A DNA stretch of 64,000 nucleotides from Roseateles_B sp041905785 (lineage in GTDB: Bacteria; Pseudomonadota; Gammaproteobacteria; Burkholderiales; Burkholderiaceae_C), in the NCBI GenBank assembly GCA_041905785.1, contig JAYRKJ010000008.1, forward strand, positions 1-64,000, in the 5' to 3' direction. The notes under the pieces are model-generated. The model was not told the origin of the DNA and searched no databases. It was given only the letters and a program-made list of their open reading frames with translations. Below, one piece after another: positions 36,698 to 44,611 of this stretch (position 1 is the stretch's first letter; each line of letters begins with the position of its first letter). Both the position numbers and the translations under genes were made by a program.

Positions 36698-37918
36698 TCA
36701 GACATGAGCCAGGGCCTCGACCACCGGCTGGTGCACGGTCTTGCGGGCGACCAGGGCGGAGCTGATGCAAGTCAGCAGCAGCATGGCCAGCAGCGTCCAG
36801 GCATAGAGGGCGGCGTCGATGGCGATGTGCAGCGGATAGCCCTTGGTGGACCCGGGCGGGGGCGGCATCATCACCGGCACCATCAGCAGCAGCACGCTGA
36901 TGCCCAGCGCCAGGACGGCGCCCAGCACGGCACCGCCGCCGCCCAGCACCAGGCCTTCCAGCGAGAGCGTGGTCAGCAGCTGGCGCGGCGTGGTGCCCAT
37001 TGCACGCAGGGTGCCGATTTCCCGCGTGCGCTCGATGATGGCCATGGCCATGGCATTGGCCACCACGAAGAGCACGATCAGCGCAATGATCAGCCCCAGG
37101 GCGCCAAAGATGCGGTTGTAGAGGTCGCGAACGGCCTTGTAGAAGGTGGCCAAGTCCAGCCAGGTTTTGACCTGCAGGCGACTGTTCGACGCCTGCAGGC
37201 GCTGCTGCAGCGGCGAGGTGCTGGCCATGTCCTTGAGGAAGACGCCCAGAGTGGAGACGCGCTGCGTGGCCAGCAGGGCCTGGGCGCTTGGCAGGTCGAC
37301 GTAGACCAGGCGCTTGTCCAGCTCGGCAATGCCGGTCGAGACCACGCCGCGCACGGTCACGTCCACCGCATTGAGCGCGCCCGCCGTGGTGCTGGCCAGC
37401 AGGGTCAGGCTGGTGCCGGGCTCTGCCTTGAGACTCTTGGCCAGGCCTTCGCCCAGCATCACGACCAGGCGATCGCGGCTCATGATCACTTCCCCGGCCT
37501 TGACCTGCAGGAAGGGGCCCTTGACCGCGAACTCGGCGTCGGCGTCGATGCCGTTGGCCATCATCACCGTGGACTTCTCCCCGTTGGAGATCAGTCCGGT
37601 GAATTCCACCCGCGGCAGCACCTGGCGAACCTCGGGCTCGGCCAGCACGGTCTTGCGCAGCGCCTCCCAGTCGTCCAGCCCGTTCTGCAGCGGGGTGTCT
37701 TCGTCCTTGTCGAACTGGGCGGGCGTGCCCAACACCAGGTGGCCGGTGCTGCGCGCGGCGGACTGGGCCAGGCTCTCATAGGTGAAGAGCGCAAAGCCGC
37801 CGGCCAGCAGCAGGCCCGCCGTGCCCAGGGCGGCGATGGACAGGGTCACCGCCGAGCGGCGCTTGTTGCGCAAGGCATTGAGCCAGGCGAAGTGCATCCA
37901 TTTCATCAGCGCTTTCAT
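36698..37918 (-). CDS. ABC transporter permease, FtsX/MacB/LolC-type
   Basis: A 406-residue permease with the four-helix FtsX layout: one helix near residues 22-45 after the amphipathic start WMHFAWLNALRNKRRS, a large periplasmic domain (about 46-275), and three C-terminal helices with ETREIG-like IIERTREIGTLRAMGT in the cytoplasmic loop. This class works as mechanotransmission or lipoprotein-release machinery (MacB, LolCE). It overlaps the ATPase gene by ATGA. A single permease gene suggests a homodimer, as in MacB. Confidence 0.92.
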   Translation of the reverse strand: MKALMKWMHFAWLNALRNKRRSAVTLSIAALGTAGLLLAGGFALFTYESLAQSAARSTGHLVLGTPAQFDKDEDTPLQNGLDDWEALRKTVLAEPEVRQVLPRVEFTGLISNGEKSTVMMANGIDADAEFAVKGPFLQVKAGEVIMSRDRLVVMLGEGLAKSLKAEPGTSLTLLASTTAGALNAVDVTVRGVVSTGIAELDKRLVYVDLPSAQALLATQRVSTLGVFLKDMASTSPLQQRLQASNSRLQVKTWLDLATFYKAVRDLYNRIFGALGLIIALIVLFVVANAMAMAIIERTREIGTLRAMGTTPRQLLTTLSLEGLVLGGGGAVLGAVLALGISVLLLMVPVMMPPPPGSTKGYPLHIAIDAALYAWTLLAMLLLTCISSALVARKTVHQPVVEALAHV

Positions 37919-38643
37919 GCGGCAAGCTCCTGGGGGTCGGGGTGCCGGGTGGGCCGGGTCGCATGGACGATGCGGCCGTCCAGCAGGCTGATCACGCGGT
38001 CGCAGCGCCGTGTCAGCCGTTCATCGTGGGTGGCAATCAGAAAGGCCGCGCCCGCCTCGTGGGCCAGGCTGCGCATCAGACCGAGCACCTGCTCGGCGGT
38101 GTGCGAGTCCAGGCTGGCGGTGGGCTCGTCGGCGATGACCAGGCTGGGTCGCTTGACCAGGGCGCGCGCCATGGCCACGCGCTGGCGCTGGCCGCCGGAC
38201 AGCGCGTCCGGCAGGTGGGCCGCATGCTCGGCGAGGCCGACCTGGGCCAGGGCCTCGGCGACCCGGGCGCGCCGCTCGGCGGCAGGGACGCCGGCGAGGA
38301 ACAGCGGGTAGTCCACGTTCTCGGCGACCGTCATCACCGGCACCAGGTTGAAGCTCTGGAACACGAAGCCGATGGCGTCGCGCCGCAGCAGCGTGGACTC
38401 CAGCTCGCGCCGCGCGTCGACGGGTCGGCCCTGCAGCAAGACCTGACCCTCATCCGGGCTGTCGATCAGGCCGCAGAGGTTGAGGAGGGTGCTCTTGCCG
38501 CTGCCCGAAGGACCGGTCAGCGCCAGCAGCTCGCCGGCATGGACATCCAGGTCCACACCCTGCAGGGCTGGCACCACATGCGCGCCGAGCCGGTAGGTCT
38601 TGCGGATGCCCCGCAGGGCCATGACGGTGGCGGCGGCCTTCAC
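37915..38643 (-). CDS. ABC transporter ATP-binding protein, LolD/MacB-type
   Basis: A 242-residue ATPase with Walker A GPSGSGKSTLL (from residue 44), signature LSGGQRQRVAMARAL and Walker B LVIADEPTASLD. The FVFQSFNLVPVMTVAENV Q-loop region is typical of the LolD/MacB/FtsE subfamily that pairs with FtsX-type permeases. Coupled by overlap to both neighbours. Confidence 0.95.
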   Translation of the reverse strand: MKAAATVMALRGIRKTYRLGAHVVPALQGVDLDVHAGELLALTGPSGSGKSTLLNLCGLIDSPDEGQVLLQGRPVDARRELESTLLRRDAIGFVFQSFNLVPVMTVAENVDYPLFLAGVPAAERRARVAEALAQVGLAEHAAHLPDALSGGQRQRVAMARALVKRPSLVIADEPTASLDSHTAEQVLGLMRSLAHEAGAAFLIATHDERLTRRCDRVISLLDGRIVHATRPTRHPDPQELAA

Positions 38644-39287
38644 TGCACGCTCCGCAGAGCCGCCTGCGCTTCGGACGCCTGCGGCAGCTGACGATCGACG
38701 ACCTGCTGGAACAAGGCCTTGGCCCGTTCGGCCTGCTTGGACTGCTCGGCCTGGCGGGCGGCACGCATCAGCACGGCACCCTGGAATCCGCCGGGCGCCT
38801 TGCCGAACAGCGGACTGGCCTGGATCTCGTCCAGCAGCTGCCTGCCGCGCGGGCCACGATTGAACATGTCAGGCAGGCCCAGAAAGGTGTTGGCCGCCAC
38901 GAAGCGCGTCTGCAGGCTGACCGGGGTGCCCTGGTAGAGCAGCTGCTCATGCTCCGGCGCCAGCAGGCCCAGGGCCTTGTCGATCTGGGCCAGACCGTCT
39001 TCGGCATAGCTCACTTTCTTCCACGGTGCCCAGGCGTCTCGCGCCTTGAGCGTGGTGGCCGCCCCCAGATAGCTCATCAGCAGCGGATGGCCGGGTTCGG
39101 TCTTGAGCAGCGCCTGGAACTGCTCGATGCTGAGATCGGTCGCCTCGGTCTTGCCCTTGGTGGCGGCCATGAACTGGCCCACCGCCGTCTGCATGGCGGG
39201 CTCGGGCAGGGCGTGGGCGGTCAGGCTGAGGGCGGCAAGGCTTGCAAGGCTAGCGATAAGGGCGCTGCGCAGGAGGCGTGGAGTCAT
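38640..39287 (-). CDS. Periplasmic helical-repeat protein, first gene of the ABC/LolA operon
   Basis: A 215-residue exported protein with a signal peptide ending LTAHALP. The rest is alpha-helical and TPR-like (IEQFQALLKTEPGHPLLMSYLG, then LFQQVVDRQLPQASEAQAAL). No named family is recognised; similar small periplasmic proteins accompany FtsX-type ABC genes. Its stop overlaps the ATPase start. The ribosome-binding site lies in the 3' arm of a perfect eight-base hairpin (39293-39318), so its translation is probably controlled, and with it the whole coupled operon. Confidence 0.78.
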   Translation of the reverse strand: MTPRLLRSALIASLASLAALSLTAHALPEPAMQTAVGQFMAATKGKTEATDLSIEQFQALLKTEPGHPLLMSYLGAATTLKARDAWAPWKKVSYAEDGLAQIDKALGLLAPEHEQLLYQGTPVSLQTRFVAANTFLGLPDMFNRGPRGRQLLDEIQASPLFGKAPGGFQGAVLMRAARQAEQSKQAERAKALFQQVVDRQLPQASEAQAALRSVQ

Positions 39288-39292
39288 GGTGC

Positions 39293-39318
39293 TCTCATGT
39301 CAGGGTTTGAACATGAGA
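39293..39318 (-). promoter_or_regulatory. Hairpin sequestering the ribosome-binding site of the ABC/LolA operon
   Basis: On the minus strand TCTCATGT pairs perfectly with ACATGAGA across a ten-base loop. The GAGAG Shine-Dalgarno sits in the 3' arm and the ATG begins five bases after the stem. It could be an RNA thermometer-like switch or a protein operator. Confidence 0.6.
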
Positions 39319-39436
39319 CGCAGCGTAGGCAGGCAGCGACCCCGGCGCGACAGCGCTGCGACGGGCGCGCATGGCGTGCCGCGAAATGCCGGCGCGGCGG
39401 CGCGAGATGCAGGCGCCGGACGGCGTACAGAGGACG

Positions 39437-39463
39437 CAAAAAAGCCGGCACGATGGGCCGGCT
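39437..39463 (-). terminator. Rho-independent terminator of the downstream low-complexity protein gene
   Basis: On the minus strand AGCCGGC pairs with GCCGGCT across a seven-base loop, followed by TTTTTT (the A run at 39438-39443). Confidence 0.85.
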
Positions 39464-39511
39464 CAAGACGGCCGAAGCCGTCAGGACATTCCGCAGGGTT
39501 GGGGGTGAGGC

Positions 39512-39928
39512 TTACTTCTTGGCAGCCTCGTTCTTGTTGTCGGTCTTGGCTTCCGCCTTGCCGGCTGCGGCCGGAGCAGCGCTGGTCGCGGGCTTGGCGT
39601 CAGCGGCGGGGGCGGCTTCCTTCGCGCCGTCCTTGTGGCCCATCTTGCCGCCGTCCTTGTGCGCGGCTTTGTGAGCCTCCTTGTGCCCATCCTTGTGCAT
39701 GGGCTTGGCGTCGGATGCCTTTTCAGCCATCGGCGCTGCCGGCGCCGCGGCGCTGGCAGCGGCCATGGGCTTGGTCATCGGAGCCGCCGTGGCCGGCGCG
39801 GCAGCCGGGCTGGTCGTGGCGGGCTTGGCGGCCGGCGTGGCCGGCGCTGCCGTGGTGGCGGGAGCCTGGGCGAAGGCGGCGCCGCTCAGGGCCAGCAGGG
39901 AAGCGATCAGGGTGGTCTTGGCGTTCAT
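39512..39928 (-). CDS. Secreted Ala/Lys/His-rich low-complexity protein
   Basis: A 138-residue protein with a clear signal peptide (MNAKTTLIASLLALSGAAFA, cleavage near residue 20). The mature part is almost only Ala, Pro, Thr, Lys and Asp, with a central His/Lys/Asp segment (MHKDGHKEAHKAAHKDGG) that could bind metal ions. No family is recognised. It has its own terminator and a Shine-Dalgarno, and lies beside a similar small secreted gene, so the two may be divergent copies. Confidence 0.75.
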   Translation of the reverse strand: MNAKTTLIASLLALSGAAFAQAPATTAAPATPAAKPATTSPAAAPATAAPMTKPMAAASAAAPAAPMAEKASDAKPMHKDGHKEAHKAAHKDGGKMGHKDGAKEAAPAADAKPATSAAPAAAGKAEAKTDNKNEAAKK

Positions 39929-39997
39929 GGTCAGGTCCTCGTCGTGAGTGAAGGAATTGGGTTGCAGCAATGGTTTGTGTGGGCAGATGCCGGAGCC

Positions 39998-40354
39998 TCA
40001 GCTCTGGGGCTTGGTCTCGGCAGGCTTGGTCTGCGTGCCCGTGTTCGTGGCCGGTGCAGGGGCAGGTACAGGTGCTGCCTTGGGCGCGGCGGCCGTCGAC
40101 TTGGTCGGCGTGGCCGGGGCGGGCTGGGCTGTCGCGGCTGGCGTGCTCGCCGTCGCGGTGCCGGCCTTGCCGGTGTCTGTCGCGGCCTTGGCTGCGGGCT
40201 GCGCACTTGTGGTGCTAGCTGCTGCGGCGGTCGCCTTCTCGGCGCTCACGGGGGCAGCGGGTGCTGCGCTCGTCCCTGGTGCTTGCTGGGCCGTCGCGAC
40301 GGCGGCGATCAGGGCCAGCATCGAGGGGATCAGTGCAGTCTTCAGTGCTTTCAT
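39998..40354 (-). CDS. Secreted Ala/Pro/Thr-rich low-complexity protein
   Basis: A 118-residue protein with a signal peptide (MKALKTALIPSMLALIAAVA, then TAQQAP). The mature region is Ala/Pro/Thr/Lys with no charged cluster or hydrophobic core and is probably disordered. Composition and layout echo the neighbour at 39512-39928, 69 bases downstream. Function unknown. I chose the ATG at 40354, which starts the signal peptide directly. Confidence 0.68.
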   Translation of the reverse strand: MKALKTALIPSMLALIAAVATAQQAPGTSAAPAAPVSAEKATAAAASTTSAQPAAKAATDTGKAGTATASTPAATAQPAPATPTKSTAAAPKAAPVPAPAPATNTGTQTKPAETKPQS

Positions 40355-40574
40355 CTGGGGGCTCCAGGGTTGGTGAACTTGTGCCTCCACAACGAGGCCT
40401 GCGGACTCGGAGTTGACGTGCGCCAGCGTGCTTTCAAAGCGTTACATCTATGTTGCGAATGTGCCGAACGCCGCCGATCCAGGTCGGCCTGGATCTCGCT
40501 TGATGGGGTCAGGTCTTGCCAGACGAGTCTTGCGATCGCAGGTGCCAGAATCGGCGCAGGCACAGGAGACCGGC

Positions 40575-42200
40575 ATGACGCACCGCTTCGATTGGCACAA
40601 CCCCTACGCCAGCACGCGCAGCCCCGTGTTTGCGCGCAACGTGGTGGCGACCTCGCACCCGCTGGCCGCGCAGGCTGGCCTGCGCATGCTGGGCGCGGGC
40701 GGCAATGCGGTGGACGCCGCGGTGGCCTGCGCAGCGGTGATGACCCTGGTGGAGCCTTGCAGCAATGGTCTGGGGTCCGACGCCTTTTGCATCCTCTGGG
40801 ACGGCCAGCGCCTGCATGGTCTCAATGCCTCCGGACCTGCTGCGCAGGCCTGGACGCCGGCGCACGTCCGCCGCAAATATGGCTGCACCGAGGACAGCAT
40901 GCCCAAGCGCGGCTGGGGCGGCGTGACGGTACCTGGCGCGGTGGGGGCCTGGGTGGCGCTCAGTGAGCGCTTCGGCCGCCTGCCCTTTGCGGATCTGATG
41001 GCGCCGGCCATCGAGATCGCCGAGCGTGGCCATGCCGTGGCGGTGATCGTGCAGCGCAAATGGGCCCTGGCGGCAGCCCTGGAAGAATTGACGGCCCAGC
41101 CGGGCTTTGCGCAAGCCTTCCTGCCGCACGGGCGTGCGCCCGAGGTCGGCGAGCTGTTCCGCTTCCCGGACGCCGCGCGCAGCCTGCGCCTGATCGCGCA
41201 GACCCGCGGAGAGGCCTTCTACCGCGGCGAGATCGCCGCCGCCTTGGCCGCCTTCGCGCGCGAGACCGGGGGCGATCTGAGCGAGGCGGACCTGGCGGGC
41301 TACCGTCCGCAATGGGTCGATCCCATCCGGCAGTCGCATGCGGGGCACGAGCTGCACGAGATCCCGCCCAACGGGCAGGGCATCGCGGCCCTGATCGCAC
41401 TGGGCATCCTTCGCCACACCGCCTATCGCGAGCACGGACCAGACGATGCCGCCGGCCTGCACCTGCAGATCGAGGCCATGAAGCTGGCCTTTGCCGATGT
41501 CTACCGCTACGTGGCCGAGCCGGCCGCGATGGACTGCAGCGTCGACGCCCTGCTGGACGATGCCTACCTGGCGCGCCGCGCCGCCCTGATCGACCTGCGG
41601 CGGGCCCAGGACTTCCAGCCGGGCAACCCGGTCAAGGGCGGCACCATCTACCTCACCGCCGCGGACGAGCGCGGCATGATGGTCAGCTTCATCCAGAGCA
41701 ACTACCTGGGCTTCGGCTCGGGCCTGGTGCTGCCGGGCTATGGCGTCTCGCTGCAGAACCGCGGGCATTGCTTCACGCTGGCGCAGGGCCATCCCAACCA
41801 GGTGGCGCCGGGCAAGCGGCCCTTCCACACCATCATCCCGGCCTTCCTCACCCGCGCGGGCCAGGCGCAGATGAGCTTTGGCGTGATGGGCGGCAACATG
41901 CAGCCGCAGGGGCATCTGCAGACCCTGGTGCGCATGCTGGACCACGGCCAGCAGCCGCAGGCCGCCTGCGACGCGCCGCGCTGGCGCTTCAACGCCGGAC
42001 GTTCCATCAACGTCGAGCCGCACATGGCGCCGTCCACCATCGCGGCCCTGGCTGGGCTGGGGCACGAGATCGGCGACATCCACGACAGCTACCAGGACTT
42101 CGGCGCCGGCCAGTTCATCTGGCGCCTGGGTGCGCCCGCGGTGGAGGGCTATGCCGCCGCCAGCGACCCGCGCCGTGATGGCGCGGCCGTCGGCTTCTGA
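40575..42200 (+). CDS. Gamma-glutamyltransferase family protein (Ntn hydrolase)
   Basis: A 541-residue GGT-like enzyme. N-terminal RNVVATSHPLAAQAGLRML and GGNAVDAAVACAAVMTLVEP are family motifs; the predicted autoprocessing nucleophile is the Thr of VKGGTIYLTAADERG, beginning the small subunit, with GFGSGLVLPG and LQNRG following. Unlike E. coli Ggt it has no signal peptide, so it probably acts in the cytoplasm, perhaps on a small acylated or glutamylated compound rather than glutathione. AGGAG precedes ATG 40575. It diverges from the low-complexity secreted gene. Confidence 0.9.
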   Translation: MTHRFDWHNPYASTRSPVFARNVVATSHPLAAQAGLRMLGAGGNAVDAAVACAAVMTLVEPCSNGLGSDAFCILWDGQRLHGLNASGPAAQAWTPAHVRRKYGCTEDSMPKRGWGGVTVPGAVGAWVALSERFGRLPFADLMAPAIEIAERGHAVAVIVQRKWALAAALEELTAQPGFAQAFLPHGRAPEVGELFRFPDAARSLRLIAQTRGEAFYRGEIAAALAAFARETGGDLSEADLAGYRPQWVDPIRQSHAGHELHEIPPNGQGIAALIALGILRHTAYREHGPDDAAGLHLQIEAMKLAFADVYRYVAEPAAMDCSVDALLDDAYLARRAALIDLRRAQDFQPGNPVKGGTIYLTAADERGMMVSFIQSNYLGFGSGLVLPGYGVSLQNRGHCFTLAQGHPNQVAPGKRPFHTIIPAFLTRAGQAQMSFGVMGGNMQPQGHLQTLVRMLDHGQQPQAACDAPRWRFNAGRSINVEPHMAPSTIAALAGLGHEIGDIHDSYQDFGAGQFIWRLGAPAVEGYAAASDPRRDGAAVGF

Positions 42201-42364
42201 CGGGTCCTCCGCGCGGCGCTGTCACCTCATTTCGCGGCAGGCCCCTGACCATCAGCACTGCTGGAACAGGGGACATTGTGCGAAGCTCGACGTTCTGAGC
42301 TTGTGGAGGCCCGAAGGCCGCTGCTAGCATCCACGGACTCTTCCCATCTCCTGCAGGACGCCCC

Positions 42365-42457
42365 ATGACCAAGCTGCTCGACCGCACCAGACGCTGCACC
42401 CGCCGTGCCGTCTCGGCGCGTCCCTGCGCGCCGGGGCGAGGTCGCATGCCGATCTGA
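42365..42457 (+). CDS. Arg-rich leader peptide upstream of the MFS transporter
   Basis: A 30-residue frame (MTKLLDRTRRCTRRAVSARP, then ten more residues) with eight arginines and two cysteines. The Shine-Dalgarno AGGA is six bases before the ATG, a promoter-like element lies 35 bases upstream, and the stop is 14 bases before tandem hairpins. No homology is recognised. A regulatory leader peptide is inferred from the layout. Confidence 0.42.
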   Translation: MTKLLDRTRRCTRRAVSARPCAPGRGRMPI

Positions 42458-42471
42458 CTCGGCCTCGCACC

Positions 42472-42533
42472 AACGCGGCGCAGGCGCCGTGTTTCGCTTT
42501 TCAACGCGGCGCAGGCGCCGTGTTTCCCTTTTC
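42472..42533 (+). repeat. Two tandem 31-bp units with hairpin and T-rich tail
   Basis: Units 42472-42502 and 42503-42533 differ at a single base. Each contains CGGCGC-AG-GCGCCG followed by TGTTTC and CTTTTC. They look like duplicated terminator or attenuator hairpins. Confidence 0.8.
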
Positions 42534-42595
42534 CTGCAAGCTCGCCCAGCCGCGGGCAGACGCCGCCTTCATAAGAGGTGGCATTGGAGACTTTC

Positions 42596-43975
42596 ATGCA
42601 AGCCCACGCCACTGGCTGGCTGGACCGGATCAAGCAAGCCCTGACCCTGCCCCAGGGGGATCTGCTGCGCGACCGGGTGTACCGCCGGCTCTGGACCTCC
42701 ATCCTGACCAGTTCCCTCGGCGGGCAGATCACCCTGCTGGCCCTGCCCTTGACGGCAGCGCTCCTGTTGCACGCCTCGCCCACGCAGATGGGGCTGCTGA
42801 CGTCCATGGAGATCGTGCCCTTCGTGCTCTTCTCGCTGCCGGGCGGCGTGTGGCTGGACCGCGTGCGCAAGCTGCCGGTCTACATCGTCGGCGAGGTGGT
42901 GCTGGGCCTGGCCGTGGGCACGGTGCCGCTGGCCGCGTGGATGGGCTGGCTCAGCATGGGCTGGCTTTACGTGGTCGGCTTCATCCTGGGCAGCATCTAC
43001 ACCATCGCTGGCAGCGCCGCGCAGATCGTGCTGACCCAGGTGGTCACCCGTGACCGGCTGGTGGAGGCGCACGCCAAGAACGCGCTGGCCTCCTCCGGCG
43101 CCGAGGTGGTCGGGCCGGGCATCGCCGGCGCGCTGATCAAGCTGATGGGAGCGCCCATGGCGCTGGCGGCCGACGCTTGCCTGGTGATGGTCTCGGCGCT
43201 GATCCTGCGCGGCATCCGCGTGCGCGAGGAGTTGCACCATGTGTCCGGTGCCGACTTCTGGCGCGACCTCAAGGCCGGCGTGCGCTTCGTGCGGCACCAG
43301 CAGCTGCTGGTGGCCCTGGCCTGCGCGGTCGGCGGCTGGCAGTTCTTCTACAACGCCGCCCTGGTGGTGCAGATCCTTTTCGCCACCCGCACCCTGGGCC
43401 TCTCGGGCGAGACCGTGGGCCTGTGCTACGTGGCCCTGGGCGCCGGCACGGTGATCACCAGCGTGCTGGGTCACCGCATCAGCAAGCGCCTGGGCCCGGG
43501 CCCCAGCCTCATCGGCGGCTTCGCGATCTGCGGCCTGGGCTGGCTGGCCCTGGGCCTGGCGCCCGTCGGGCCGCTGGGCGTCGCGGCCTTCGCGGTCATG
43601 CTGTTCGCTTTCGGCGTCGGCGCGGTGCTCATCTTCATCAACTTCCTCTCGCTGCGCCAGGCGGTCACGCCGGCACCGCTGCTGGGCCGCATGACCAGCA
43701 CCATGCGCTGGCTGATCCTGATTCCCGCCGGCCCCGGCGCCCTGGTGGGCGGGTGGCTGGGTGAGCATGTGGACCTGCGCGCCTCGCTGCTGTTTGCGGG
43801 CGTTGGGGGCTTGCTGCTGAGCGCGCTGGTCTGGCGCCTGGGCACGATCCGCGGGGTCGCAGTGCTGCCGGTGCTGCAGGAGCTGGGCACGGAATCCACC
43901 CTGGGTGCGGAGGCTCAGCCGGGCCTGCTGCCAGAAATGGCCACCCAGGCGGCACAGGGAGCGGCAGGCAAATGA
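42596..43975 (+). CDS. MFS transporter, EntS/MFS_3-type exporter
   Basis: A 459-residue inner-membrane protein with about 12 hydrophobic segments. The GGVWLDRVRKLPVYIVGEV loop between helices 2 and 3 matches the MFS motif A region, and the layout resembles the EntS/MFS_3 group of drug and siderophore exporters. Substrate unknown. GGAGA lies five bases before ATG 42596. Its leader has an attenuator-like structure, and its stop overlaps the GNAT gene (ATGA), so export and acetylation may act on one compound. Confidence 0.88.
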   Translation: MQAHATGWLDRIKQALTLPQGDLLRDRVYRRLWTSILTSSLGGQITLLALPLTAALLLHASPTQMGLLTSMEIVPFVLFSLPGGVWLDRVRKLPVYIVGEVVLGLAVGTVPLAAWMGWLSMGWLYVVGFILGSIYTIAGSAAQIVLTQVVTRDRLVEAHAKNALASSGAEVVGPGIAGALIKLMGAPMALAADACLVMVSALILRGIRVREELHHVSGADFWRDLKAGVRFVRHQQLLVALACAVGGWQFFYNAALVVQILFATRTLGLSGETVGLCYVALGAGTVITSVLGHRISKRLGPGPSLIGGFAICGLGWLALGLAPVGPLGVAAFAVMLFAFGVGAVLIFINFLSLRQAVTPAPLLGRMTSTMRWLILIPAGPGALVGGWLGEHVDLRASLLFAGVGGLLLSALVWRLGTIRGVAVLPVLQELGTESTLGAEAQPGLLPEMATQAAQGAAGK

Positions 43976-44601
43976 CGGACGCGCATGCCGGGCCGATGCA
44001 CGGAGGTGGCGCCAGCACCAGTCCGGCGGTGCCGCCGCTGGTCCTGCTCAAGGTGCCCGAGGAGATCAGCAGCGAGCGGCTGGTGCTGCGCTCTGCCCGT
44101 TTCGGCATGGGCCAGGCCGTCTGCACGGCGGTGGTGGAATCCTTCGAGCAGCTCAGGCCCTGGATGCCCTGGTGCCAGGACTTGCCCACGGTGGAAGGCA
44201 TGGAGGCCGTGATGCGGCAGATGCAGGCCCGCTTCATCCTGCGCGAAGACCTCTGCTACTACTTCTTCCGCCGCGGCGAGGACGGCCGCCCCGGCCGCCT
44301 GCTGGGCGGCTGCGGTCTGCATCGCATGGACTGGGCGCTGCGCCGCTTCGAGATCGGCTACTGGGTCCGCAGCTCGGCGCAGGGGCAGGGCTATGTCAGC
44401 GAGATTGTGCAGCTGCTTTGCCGCACGGCGTTCGAGCAGCTGCGCGCACGGCGCCTGGAGATCCGCTGCGATGCCCGCAATGCGCGCAGCCGGGCCGTGG
44501 CCGAACGCAACGGCTTCCAGCTGGAGGCCGTGCTGCGCCATGCCATGCTGGGCGTGGACGGCGAACCCGCCGACCAGTGCCTTTACGCGCGCTGGCCCTG
44601 A
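43972..44601 (+). CDS. GNAT-family N-acetyltransferase (RimJ/RimL-type)
   Basis: A 209-residue acetyltransferase. The RimJ/RimL-like pattern is visible: SERLVLRSARFG at the start, FEIGYWVRSSAQGQGYVSEIV (acetyl-CoA binding, R/QxxGxG/A as QGQGYV), and RLEIRCDARNARSRAVAERNGFQLE. It may acetylate a protein N-terminus or a small amine; in tandem with an exporter a detoxifying or tailoring role is possible. The stop lies ten bases from the convergent phosphodiesterase stop. Confidence 0.88.
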   Translation: MTDAHAGPMHGGGASTSPAVPPLVLLKVPEEISSERLVLRSARFGMGQAVCTAVVESFEQLRPWMPWCQDLPTVEGMEAVMRQMQARFILREDLCYYFFRRGEDGRPGRLLGGCGLHRMDWALRRFEIGYWVRSSAQGQGYVSEIVQLLCRTAFEQLRARRLEIRCDARNARSRAVAERNGFQLEAVLRHAMLGVDGEPADQCLYARWP

Positions 44602-44611
44602 GCCTTGCCCT

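Larger units (their letters stand above)
42201..42595 (+). promoter_or_regulatory. Leader region of the MFS transporter: promoter, leader ORF and tandem hairpins
   Basis: This 395-base gap contains, in order: TTGTGG-N18-TAGCAT with TGC before the -10 (42301-42330); a Shine-Dalgarno (GCAGGA); a 30-codon Arg-rich frame (42365-42457); two 31-bp tandem units each containing a GC-rich dyad and a T-rich tail (42472-42533); and the Shine-Dalgarno GGAGA before the transporter. The order is that of a translation-controlled attenuator. Confidence 0.5.
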
